DNA of 7,252 bases from Candidatus Zixiibacteriota bacterium. GTDB taxonomy: Bacteria > Zixibacteria > MSB-5A5 > GN15 > PGXB01. The translations under genes were made by a program, and so were the position numbers. The notes below the pieces were generated by a model. The model searched no databases, had not been told where the DNA came from, and saw only the letters and a list, made by a program, of their open reading frames with translations. Shown one piece after another: positions 1 through 7,180 of this stretch. Within the stretch, counting starts at the first letter, position 1. Each line of letters opens with the position of its first letter. The DNA lies in NCBI GenBank assembly GCA_020345705.1, contig CP070766.1, forward strand, positions 2,384,935-2,392,186, read 5' to 3'.

Positions 1-56
1 CTATCTATAGGTCATCGCGGTGGCCGATGCTTTCTCCCGGCAGGAACGATAAGCCC

Positions 57-61
57 GGAAG
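57..61 (+). promoter_or_regulatory. Ribosome binding site of the C25 peptidase gene
   Basis: GGAAG lies 10 bases upstream of ATG 72. It supports ATG 72 over the earlier in-frame ATG at 27, as does the signal peptide that begins at 72. Nothing else in bases 1-71 can be called. I see no convincing -35/-10 pair, so the promoter is probably outside the window. Confidence 0.6.
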
Positions 62-71
62 ATGCAACGCC

Positions 72-3000
72 ATGACAAAGCAGTTCAACACAGTATTCGT
101 GTTCGTTTCTTTAGTTTGCGTCGTATTCACCGGTGTGTCGGTTGCCGATGTGTCATTAGTCTTTAGTGGTAATCCCTCCGCCATAAGACTTCTGCACCAG
201 GATCGGGCCGGGCTGACGATAGAGCTGGATATCGGAAAAATCGACTTTTGCCAGATCGCCACCCCGAAAGGCCCTTTCATCATGGCCAAGATAGACGGAT
301 TCGGGAACTCATTCGAAACCGGTAAACCCGATCTCCCGATTGCGGGCAATCTGATATCCGTACCGTTCGGGTGCGAGCTCACGGCAGACGTTCTCGAATA
401 TGAGGTTGAAGAAATTTCACTGACCCAGCTTGGCCTGACCGACCCGATTATTCCTGCTCAGGCGCCGATTCCGAAGTCATTCGACCTGGCCATCGCTCTC
501 TTTGAATACGATGCCGATGTTTACTCCTCAGATGGCTATTATTCCCTGCCCTTGGTTCAGACCGAGACGCTGGGCACATTGCGCGGTCTCCGGCTCGCGA
601 GAGTTGCATTCTCGCCCGTCGAATACAGTCCAACAGAGAATAAGATCAATGTGCACAAAAGTGTGATAGTGCATATCGGTTTTGAGAATCCAGACTGGCA
701 TGAAACCGAATCGATGCTCGCAAGGTCGTATTCACCATTTTTCGAGCCGATTTACCAACGGATAAGCAACTACGAAGGTTTCCCGGTCGATTTCGGCAAA
801 ACGGACACTGCCGATCTGGTGAATCATCCCGTCAACTATTTGATCATCTCCGACATCATGTTCGGACCGCAGCTGCAGCCTTTCATAGAATGGAAGACTA
901 AGAAAGGCTTCAACGTCACGATAGCGTACACCGATGAGATAGGCAGAACGACAACTCAGATCAAAAGCTATATCGACAGTATGTACAACGCCCTGTTTCC
1001 TCCACCTTCGTTCGTTCTATTTGCCGGCGACGTCGAGCAGATCCCATCATGCTCCGGATACGTCGGGGAGCACATAACCGATCTGAGATATTGTGAACTG
1101 ACCGGCGATAGATTTCCGGAAATCTATTACGGGCGATTTTCCGCCCAGACTCCCGCACAGCTTCAACCACAAATAGATAAGACTCTGGAGTACGAGAAAT
1201 ACGAGATGCCCGATCCGAGTTATTTGAGTGAGGTCACACTGATTTCCGGCAATGACGTCAATGCATATGATTTCGGCAACGGCCAGATCAATTACGGAAC
1301 AACGTATTACTTCAACCTCGCCCACGACATTGACCCGAATGTCTGGCTATATCCGGTGTCGGGACTTCCCGGGGTCGCGGATGAGATTATACAGACGGTG
1401 AACGACGGAATCGGTCTGTACAATCAAACCGGTCATTGCCAGCACGAGGGATTTCTTGACCCGGCTTTCAAAGTCGACGACGTCACCGATTTGACCAACT
1501 ATCATAGATACCTTCTGGGCATCGGCAACTGCTGTGAATCAAATTCCTTCGGCACCGGAAGCTCGCCGTGCTTTGGAGAGGCATTTCTGCAGGCGGAAGA
1601 TAAGGGCGGTATCGGATATATAGGCGCGACCGACAACACATTCTGGAATAGCGACTACTTCTGGGGCGTCGGTGCCGGCCCGGTGATTGCCGAAGGGCCG
1701 ACTTACGAGCAGACAAGTCTTGGGGCGTACGACGGTCTCTTTCACGATCACGGAGAGCCCGTCTCTCAGCATTACGTAACCAACGCAGCGATCATATTCG
1801 CCGGTAATCTCGGCGTAACCGCGGCCATGCCCACCAAGGCTACATATTACTGGGAAATATATCATTTGATGGGAGATCCTTCCCTTTGCACATACTTGGG
1901 AGTACCGTCAGAAAATAACGTCAGTCATCCGGAGACTCTGCTTGTAACCGATGATTCAATAACGTTGGAGGCCGATCCTGCCTCCTGTGTCGGGTTTTCC
2001 CTTAACGGCGCTCTTCACGCCACCGGGTACGTGGATTCTTCGGGGATAATGCAAATCCCGCTCGTGCCGTTCAGTCTGGCCGGAATTGCGGATATTGTAG
2101 TAACGGCCCAGAACAGGATCCCTTATTTTTCCAATATTATGATCACTACGGCTGACGGCTCTTTTGTGATTTATGACAATCACACCGTTAACGACCTCAC
2201 GGGTAACGGCGACGGGCTGGCCAATTGTGGCGAGACGGTAAGCCTGGACCTGCAATTAAGGAATGCCGGTTCGGACACAGCCTTCGATGTCAACGCCGTC
2301 CTGCGCACAACCGACTCATTCGTTGACATTTCCGACAGCACCGAGCAGTACGGGATTATCCCCGGTGATTTTTGCACTTCAGACATCTCCGATGCCTTTA
2401 CCTTTTCGGTCGCCGGTGACGCTCCAAACGGGCATGTGATAGAGTTCGACTTGGCCGCAATTGCGGCGAGCGCACGCGACACGGCCTGGATAAGCGAATT
2501 TTCAATCATGATATATTCACCGACCATCCATGCCGCGTCGGTGTCAGTTAACGACGCCGTCGAAAACGACAACGGCAATCTTGAACCGGGTGAGACGGCG
2601 GAAATAATCCTGACTCTCCGGAACTTCGGCCTTGCGGACGCTCTGTCACTTACGGGTGTTATTTCAGAAGAGGACACACTCGTAACCGTCATTGATGCTG
2701 ATGGTTCTTTCGGTGATCTACCTGCTTTGGGCGGGAGTGGCAGCAATTTTTCAGACCCTTTCGCCATCTCAATCGACAATGCCTGCCCCTGGAACTACGA
2801 AACGCCGCTCCAGCTGGCCCTAACCGGAGCGGGCGGGTATGTGGCGGCTGTCGACGTCGATTTATTGGTGGGAGACCGCAACATTATCGTCGCCGACGAC
2901 TTTTCTTTGGATCAGGGATGGAGCGGCCTGGGTGGTCAGGGGGAGTGGATGATCGGCCCCGCGGCGGGCGGTGCGGGTTCCGATGCATATGGTAGCCCGG

Positions 3001-3947
3001 ATCCGGCCCAGGATCACACCGCCGATTCCATTGACTATCTTCTGGGAAATGACCTTTCTCCCGACGACGGCGACTACACCAATTCTCTTGACGCCACCTA
3101 TTGGGTGACATCTCCTGTTTTTGACTGCTCCGGATTCACCGGACTGCAATTGGACTATTTTCGCCGACTGGGAGTTCAGCGAAGCGGCTGTGATCGTGCG
3201 TTCCTGCAGGCGTTCGACGGGAGCTCCTGGGCAATGATTTTCGAAAACACTGAAATGACGATTGACGATCCGGAATGGGTCTTGACCTCGCATGATGTGT
3301 CCGATTACGCTGACGGCAATCCGAATTTCCAGATTCGTTTCGGAATAGGCCCGACTGACGATCTCAATACATACTGCGGATGGAACATAGACGACCTTGT
3401 GCTGAAAGGATACGGAATAGTCTCTACGTCGACGCCGGCTGTTGAATGCCTGCCGGAATACTTGACTCACAGCCTTCAAATCGGCGACTCCGTTACGGAT
3501 ACAGCATATATATGCAACCGTGGTGAAGCTCGACTGCTTGCCAGAGCTGCCGTGAGTGAATTATGGGTTCGATGTGATACCGCCCACCATAATATAGCCG
3601 TCGGCGACAGCGTTCCCGTTCCGCTGACGATCACCACCGAATATTCCGAACCGGGAATCTATTCCGGTCAACTGGTCGTGGTTTCGAATGACCCCGATCT
3701 TCATATACTTCGAATTCCAATCAGCTTAATGGTTACTCCCGTTTACACCTGTGGTGATGCAAACGGTGACGGGGGGGTGAACATTCTCGATGTGACCTGT
3801 ATCATCAATTATCTTTACAAGGAAGGCCCGGCGCCCAACCCGATTGAAGCGGCTGATGCCGACGGTTCGGGAGACTTGAACATCCTCGACGTCACTCATA
3901 CGGTCAATTACCTCTACAAGAACGGTTCCGCACCCGTTTGTCAGTGA
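72..3947 (+). CDS. Secreted gingipain-like cysteine endopeptidase (peptidase family C25) with jelly-roll and C-terminal dockerin
   Basis: Predicted extracellular endopeptidase of 1291 residues. Start: ATG 72 is preferred over the in-frame ATG 27 because it follows a GGAAG box and opens directly into a signal peptide (residues 1-25, likely cut at SVA|D); the extra 15 residues from ATG 27 would be a charged leader. Layout: C25-type propeptide (~26-250, with a 'GKPDLPIAGNLISVP' stretch); C25 catalytic domain (~254-605); Ig-like domain (~615-693) as after gingipain catalytic domains; two CARDB-like domains (~698-815, ~818-930); MAM/lectin-like jelly-roll (~938-1115); Ig-like domain (~1117-1224); dockerin-like module (1227-1291). 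Catalytic residues: His455 in QTGHC and Cys488 in GNCCES, 33 residues apart as in Kgp and RgpB; Asp395 in SGND matches the Kgp Asp. Thr453, Trp525 and Asp528 match Kgp S1 residues, suggesting cleavage after Lys (inference). Oddity: Cys456 replaces the usual Gly after the catalytic His. No type IX secretion C-terminal domain is seen. First gene of a two-gene unit with the M14 carboxypeptidase. Confidence 0.95.
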   Translation: MTKQFNTVFVFVSLVCVVFTGVSVADVSLVFSGNPSAIRLLHQDRAGLTIELDIGKIDFCQIATPKGPFIMAKIDGFGNSFETGKPDLPIAGNLISVPFGCELTADVLEYEVEEISLTQLGLTDPIIPAQAPIPKSFDLAIALFEYDADVYSSDGYYSLPLVQTETLGTLRGLRLARVAFSPVEYSPTENKINVHKSVIVHIGFENPDWHETESMLARSYSPFFEPIYQRISNYEGFPVDFGKTDTADLVNHPVNYLIISDIMFGPQLQPFIEWKTKKGFNVTIAYTDEIGRTTTQIKSYIDSMYNALFPPPSFVLFAGDVEQIPSCSGYVGEHITDLRYCELTGDRFPEIYYGRFSAQTPAQLQPQIDKTLEYEKYEMPDPSYLSEVTLISGNDVNAYDFGNGQINYGTTYYFNLAHDIDPNVWLYPVSGLPGVADEIIQTVNDGIGLYNQTGHCQHEGFLDPAFKVDDVTDLTNYHRYLLGIGNCCESNSFGTGSSPCFGEAFLQAEDKGGIGYIGATDNTFWNSDYFWGVGAGPVIAEGPTYEQTSLGAYDGLFHDHGEPVSQHYVTNAAIIFAGNLGVTAAMPTKATYYWEIYHLMGDPSLCTYLGVPSENNVSHPETLLVTDDSITLEADPASCVGFSLNGALHATGYVDSSGIMQIPLVPFSLAGIADIVVTAQNRIPYFSNIMITTADGSFVIYDNHTVNDLTGNGDGLANCGETVSLDLQLRNAGSDTAFDVNAVLRTTDSFVDISDSTEQYGIIPGDFCTSDISDAFTFSVAGDAPNGHVIEFDLAAIAASARDTAWISEFSIMIYSPTIHAASVSVNDAVENDNGNLEPGETAEIILTLRNFGLADALSLTGVISEEDTLVTVIDADGSFGDLPALGGSGSNFSDPFAISIDNACPWNYETPLQLALTGAGGYVAAVDVDLLVGDRNIIVADDFSLDQGWSGLGGQGEWMIGPAAGGAGSDAYGSPDPAQDHTADSIDYLLGNDLSPDDGDYTNSLDATYWVTSPVFDCSGFTGLQLDYFRRLGVQRSGCDRAFLQAFDGSSWAMIFENTEMTIDDPEWVLTSHDVSDYADGNPNFQIRFGIGPTDDLNTYCGWNIDDLVLKGYGIVSTSTPAVECLPEYLTHSLQIGDSVTDTAYICNRGEARLLARAAVSELWVRCDTAHHNIAVGDSVPVPLTITTEYSEPGIYSGQLVVVSNDPDLHILRIPISLMVTPVYTCGDANGDGGVNILDVTCIINYLYKEGPAPNPIEAADADGSGDLNILDVTHTVNYLYKNGSAPVCQ
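2883..3416 (+). repeat. Jelly-roll module, copy 1 (in the C25 peptidase)
   Basis: Residues ~938-1115 form a lectin/MAM-like beta-sandwich of the kind found in the C-terminal parts of secreted bacterial proteases. Hallmarks are DDFS...GW, GEWMIGPA, a Gly/Asp-rich loop ending LGNDL and GDY (possible calcium site), YWVTSPVFDCSG, FENTEMTID, YADGNPNF, RFGIGPT and the closing CGWNIDDL. It is homologous to copy 2 in the carboxypeptidase; over the last ~55 residues more than half the positions are identical by eye. Role is inferred to be substrate, glycan or surface binding, or stabilisation of the secreted enzyme. I cannot assign a family name with certainty. Confidence 0.8.
3750..3944 (+). other. 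Dockerin-like module of the C25 peptidase
   Basis: Residues 1227-1291 contain two EF-hand-type calcium loops, each followed by a helix. Loop 1 is Asp1229-x-Asn1231-x-Asp1233 with Asn1237 and Asp1240; loop 2 is DADGSGDLNILD. Each is followed by an NYLYK helix end and a Pro-containing turn. This matches the type I dockerin pattern (D-x-N/D-x-D/S ... N-x-x-D, twice). Cys1227 opens the module and Cys1290 nearly closes it, so a disulfide joining the ends is plausible. The expected role is calcium-dependent docking to a cohesin or other receptor; no cohesin is in the window. Confidence 0.85.
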
Positions 3948-3950
3948 GAG
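3946..3950 (+). promoter_or_regulatory. Ribosome binding site of the carboxypeptidase gene, overlapping the upstream stop codon
   Basis: GAGAG begins inside the TGA stop of the peptidase gene (3945-3947) and sits 7 bases before GTG 3958. A ribosome finishing the first gene would be positioned at this site, so translation of the two genes is likely coupled. It decides the GTG start, since no early in-frame ATG exists. Confidence 0.6.
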
Positions 3951-3957
3951 CATTACT

Positions 3958-6900
3958 GTGCAATATCGCAGAAAAAATAAAATCTGCGCGTCATCGGCTT
4001 CGAAAGGACTTCTGCTGCTCGCGTCGCTCGTCGCCATTCTGCTTCCGGGGCCGGTCTGCGGGGAAGATCTTGAAATCTACTTCAAGTTCAGGATTAGCTC
4101 CAGGGACGAACTGGAACAATTATCAAGAATTATCTCCGTTGACGATTTTCGAGATAACGTCGTTTATGCATACGCCAATAGCAGAGAATGGCAAAACTTT
4201 CTGGCCCTTGGCTATGATTATACCGTCCTTCCCCATCCCGGAACATTGATTGTGCCGAAAATGGCGCCTTCGGCGGACGCCATGGCTGAATGGGACGAAT
4301 ACCCGACTTATGACACCTATGTCAGCATGATGAGCCAATATGCTGCTGACTACCCGGGCCTTTGCACAATTGTCAATACCGGCAGTACCGTTGAAGGCAG
4401 GAGTATCCTGTATGCCAGAATTTCCGACAACGTCAACGTCGAGGAGGACGAACCGGAGGTGATGTACGCCGGCTCGTTGCACGGTGATGAGACTACCGGG
4501 TACGTGCTTATGCTGCGGCTCATCGATTCTCTCCTCGTCGGGTACGGCGGTGACTCTCTTGTCACAAGATTGGTCGACAACTGTGAGATCTGGATCAATC
4601 CTCTGGCCAATCCCGACGGAACCTACAGGGGCGGCAATAATACGGTTAGCGGAGCAGTGCGAAAAAACGCGAACGGAGTCGACCTGAACAGAAATTTCCC
4701 GGACCCGGAAGACGGTGAGCATCCCGACGGCAACGAATGGCAACCGGAGACGATGGCAATGATGAACCTGGCTGAGGCCCGCCGTTTTGTGATTTCCGCG
4801 AATTTCCACGGTGGCGCTGAGGTGGTCAACTATCCCTGGGATACCTGGGAAAGAAAGCATGCCGATGACAGCTGGTATATTGATATTTCCAGGGCCTATG
4901 CAGACTCCGCCCAATATTACAGCCCCCTGGGTTACATGACCCATTCGAGCAACGGAATTACCAACGGATACGATTGGTATACTATATCCGGCGGCAGGCA
5001 GGATTACATGAACTGGTGGCATGGCTGCCGGGAAGTAACAATTGAGATATCTGACACCAAGCTGCTTCCCGCAGATCAGCTTCCCGCGTACTGGAACTAC
5101 AACCGCGTATCCTTCTTCAATTACTTCGAAAACTCTCTGTACGGAATACGCGGCGTGGTCACGGATTCGGCTACGGGCCTGCCGGTATCGGCGACGATAA
5201 CCATCATAGACCACGATTTTGACCATTCGCAAATCCACACTGACCCGGATGTGGGCGATTACCATAGAATGATTGGCGCCTGCATATATGAGCTTGAATT
5301 CTGTGCCCCCGGATATTTCCCCCGTTCAGCATATCCTGTCTTCGTGGGATCGAATGAAGCAACCAGAGTGGACATGAAAATGCTGCCCCTGCCTGAATCA
5401 CCAATTCTTGAAGCCCTCGAGCATAGTGCAGGTGAGGCCGATCCGGGTGACACGGTATTCATGAAGATTACCCTTCAAAACAATGGAGGATGTGAAGCCA
5501 ATAATCTCACCTGCGAACTTCTCGCGTCTGATACGTTCATTACAATCATACAGCCCGATTCACCTTTTCCGAACCTGTCAGCCGAAGGTGGAATCGGTAC
5601 ATCCATTGATGATTTTGAGTTTCTAATTTCTCCTGAATGTCCCTGTCTGAAAGAAATCGAGTTTTGGCTGAACGCGACGGCCGATGGTGGTTTCTCGGAC
5701 AGCGTCCGTCTGGATTTTCTCGTTGGCTCGAAAGCTTTATTATATTCGGACGACTTTTCGTCAAACCTGGGATGGACAGGGATTGACGGTCCGGGTGAAT
5801 GGACAATCGGGCCGGCTGGCGGCGGCGGCGGCACCGATAGCTATGGCAATTCCGATCCAATGTACGACAACACCCCGAGTGAAGACAACAATATCCTCGG
5901 TAACGACCTTACCATGTGGACAGGTGGTGATTATGAGGGTTCACTCTATTCAACATTCTGGGTCACCTCGCCGGCGATTGATTGCTCTGAATGCACTGAC
6001 GTCGTAATGACCTATTATCATTGGCTTGGCGTCGAGGATAATTCGAGTGATCATGCCTACCTACAGGTTTACAACGACCACGAATGGACAACTATTTTCG
6101 AGAATGGCCCGATGACCATAGACGAAGCCTCTTGGCAAATGACTTCTTATGACCTCTCCATATATGCCGACGGAAATCCCAATTTCCGGATGAGATTTGG
6201 TATTGGTCCCACGAATTCTTACGCCAATTTCTGTGGCTGGAATGTCGATGACATCGAAATCAGGGGATACAATCATGGCGCCCCGGTGTCACCCGAGATG
6301 TCTTATCAACCTGCATTTATTAGCGATAGCTTGCAGCCGATGGAGTGGAGGATCGATACCATCAAGGTGCACAATCTCGGGGAAGTCCCGTTGAGCATTC
6401 AATTCACGACTCCTGTCAGCTGGCTGATATTTGATTCCTGCCTACAACACATATACCCAGGAGACAGCGTTATTCAGAGAGTATTGATCCATCCTTTTGA
6501 TCTGATGCCGGGAGAGCACATCGGATCAATTGTCATCACGTCGAACGATCCGGATTTCCCCGCCGTCACATTACCGATTCAGCTTTTCATTTTTCCGCCG
6601 GAGGTCTATCTCTCCCAAACCTCGATTCAGGAATTATTATCCGTCGATCAGCAATCATCCAGGCTTTTTACAATCACCAACAATGGTCTCGGGCTGCTTA
6701 TATATGATATCGATTATTTCACCCTTTCGAAGGATGCCTCAAGCTGGCTGTCGGTGTCCCCGATCTCAGGAACTGTGCAGTCTCTTGATACCGACACTAT
6801 CAGTGTGCTTTTTGACGCCACGGAGCTTAAGTACGGAACATATTACGGTCTGATGACTATCTCGTCAAATGATCCGGTTTCGACAATCGTTGATGTTTCA

Positions 6901-7125
6901 GTCGCTATGGAGGTGTCACCGGGATTTGTTTGCGGAGACGCTGACGGCAGCAAGATGATCAATCTTCTCGATGTCACATACTTGATCAACTACTTGTATA
7001 AAAATGGCCCGGCACCTGATCCTGAGGAAGCTGCTGACGCCGACGGCAGCGGGACTTTAAATCTGCTGGATGCGACTCATCTGATAAATTATCTCTATAA
7101 GAATGGACCGGATCCTGTTTGCTGA
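3958..7125 (+). CDS. Secreted M14B zinc carboxypeptidase (carboxypeptidase D/E/N-like) with jelly-roll and C-terminal dockerin
   Basis: Predicted extracellular metallocarboxypeptidase of 1055 residues, probably removing C-terminal Lys/Arg. Start is GTG 3958: it follows a GAGAG box by 7 bases and opens a signal peptide (RRKNK, then a hydrophobic stretch at 18-30, probable cut near Gly35); the first in-frame ATG lies about 100 codons in, too late. Layout: short pro-region (~36-105); M14 catalytic domain (~112-390); transthyretin-like domain (~395-477) typical of subfamily M14B; CARDB-like domain (~482-591); jelly-roll (~593-772); two Ig/BACON-like domains (~778-880, ~882-987); dockerin-like module (992-1055). 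Visible active site: zinc ligands His175 and Glu178 (HGDE) and His284 (FHGG); substrate carboxylate binders Arg235, Asn244, Arg245 (NANGVDLNRNFPD); Tyr341; general base Glu363 (EVTIE). Asp295 (His284+11) and Gln348 (Tyr341+7) match Asp192 and Gln257 recalled for carboxypeptidase D domain 2, the basis of basic specificity. Second gene of the unit; a terminator follows 30 bases after the stop. Confidence 0.95.
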   Translation: MQYRRKNKICASSASKGLLLLASLVAILLPGPVCGEDLEIYFKFRISSRDELEQLSRIISVDDFRDNVVYAYANSREWQNFLALGYDYTVLPHPGTLIVPKMAPSADAMAEWDEYPTYDTYVSMMSQYAADYPGLCTIVNTGSTVEGRSILYARISDNVNVEEDEPEVMYAGSLHGDETTGYVLMLRLIDSLLVGYGGDSLVTRLVDNCEIWINPLANPDGTYRGGNNTVSGAVRKNANGVDLNRNFPDPEDGEHPDGNEWQPETMAMMNLAEARRFVISANFHGGAEVVNYPWDTWERKHADDSWYIDISRAYADSAQYYSPLGYMTHSSNGITNGYDWYTISGGRQDYMNWWHGCREVTIEISDTKLLPADQLPAYWNYNRVSFFNYFENSLYGIRGVVTDSATGLPVSATITIIDHDFDHSQIHTDPDVGDYHRMIGACIYELEFCAPGYFPRSAYPVFVGSNEATRVDMKMLPLPESPILEALEHSAGEADPGDTVFMKITLQNNGGCEANNLTCELLASDTFITIIQPDSPFPNLSAEGGIGTSIDDFEFLISPECPCLKEIEFWLNATADGGFSDSVRLDFLVGSKALLYSDDFSSNLGWTGIDGPGEWTIGPAGGGGGTDSYGNSDPMYDNTPSEDNNILGNDLTMWTGGDYEGSLYSTFWVTSPAIDCSECTDVVMTYYHWLGVEDNSSDHAYLQVYNDHEWTTIFENGPMTIDEASWQMTSYDLSIYADGNPNFRMRFGIGPTNSYANFCGWNVDDIEIRGYNHGAPVSPEMSYQPAFISDSLQPMEWRIDTIKVHNLGEVPLSIQFTTPVSWLIFDSCLQHIYPGDSVIQRVLIHPFDLMPGEHIGSIVITSNDPDFPAVTLPIQLFIFPPEVYLSQTSIQELLSVDQQSSRLFTITNNGLGLLIYDIDYFTLSKDASSWLSVSPISGTVQSLDTDTISVLFDATELKYGTYYGLMTISSNDPVSTIVDVSVAMEVSPGFVCGDADGSKMINLLDVTYLINYLYKNGPAPDPEEAADADGSGTLNLLDATHLINYLYKNGPDPVC
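5734..6273 (+). repeat. Jelly-roll module, copy 2 (in the carboxypeptidase)
   Basis: Residues ~593-772 repeat the copy 1 pattern in the same order: SDDFS...GW, GEWTIGPA, a Gly/Asp-rich loop with LGNDL and GDY, FWVTSPAIDCSE, FENGPMTID, YADGNPNF, RFGIGPT, CGWNVDDI. Divergence is spread along the length and codon choices differ, so this is an old duplication or parallel inheritance of a mobile domain, not a recent DNA copy. Confidence 0.8.
6931..7122 (+). other. Dockerin-like module of the carboxypeptidase
   Basis: Residues 992-1055 have the same double-loop layout: loop 1 at Asp994-x-Asp996-x-Ser998 with Asn1002 and Asp1005, loop 2 DADGSGTLNLLD, and helices ending INYLYKNGP. Cys992 and the terminal Cys1055 bracket the module. 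Loop 1 has Lys at the sixth position, where Gly is usual in EF-hand-like loops, so its calcium affinity may be weaker. The helix residues (DVTYLINYLYK and DATHLINYLYK) closely match those of the upstream protein, suggesting a common binding partner. Confidence 0.85.
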
Positions 7126-7154
7126 GAAATCGTCAATGAGGGAATTTTCATGGA

Positions 7155-7180
7155 GGGCAGCCAAAACGGGCTGCCCTTTT
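7155..7180 (+). terminator. Rho-independent terminator after the carboxypeptidase gene
   Basis: An 8-bp perfect GC-rich stem (GGGCAGCC 7155-7162 with GGCTGCCC 7169-7176), a 6-base loop AAAACG, then TTTT at 7177-7180. It lies 30 bases after the stop codon and fits the end of the two-gene transcript. Confidence 0.85.

Noticed and set aside
27..71. Use of ATG 27 as the start of the C25 peptidase.
   Set aside because: It would place 15 polar and charged residues before the signal peptide, while ATG 72 has a suitably placed GGAAG and begins the signal peptide directly.
2180..2779. A 199-codon open frame on the minus strand opposite the CARDB-like region of the C25 peptidase.
   Set aside because: Antisense to well-formed coding sequence, low-complexity Ser/Ala/Pro-rich translation, no motif.
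4048..4065. Possible lipoprotein signal at Cys34 of the carboxypeptidase.
   Set aside because: The residues before the Cys (Gly-Pro-Val) do not fit a lipobox, which needs a small residue at -1; an ordinary signal peptidase I site near Gly35 fits better.
4123..5265. A 380-codon open frame on the minus strand opposite the carboxypeptidase catalytic domain.
   Set aside because: It lies wholly antisense to a gene with intact catalytic motifs, and its translation shows no recognisable domain; it is a codon-bias shadow.
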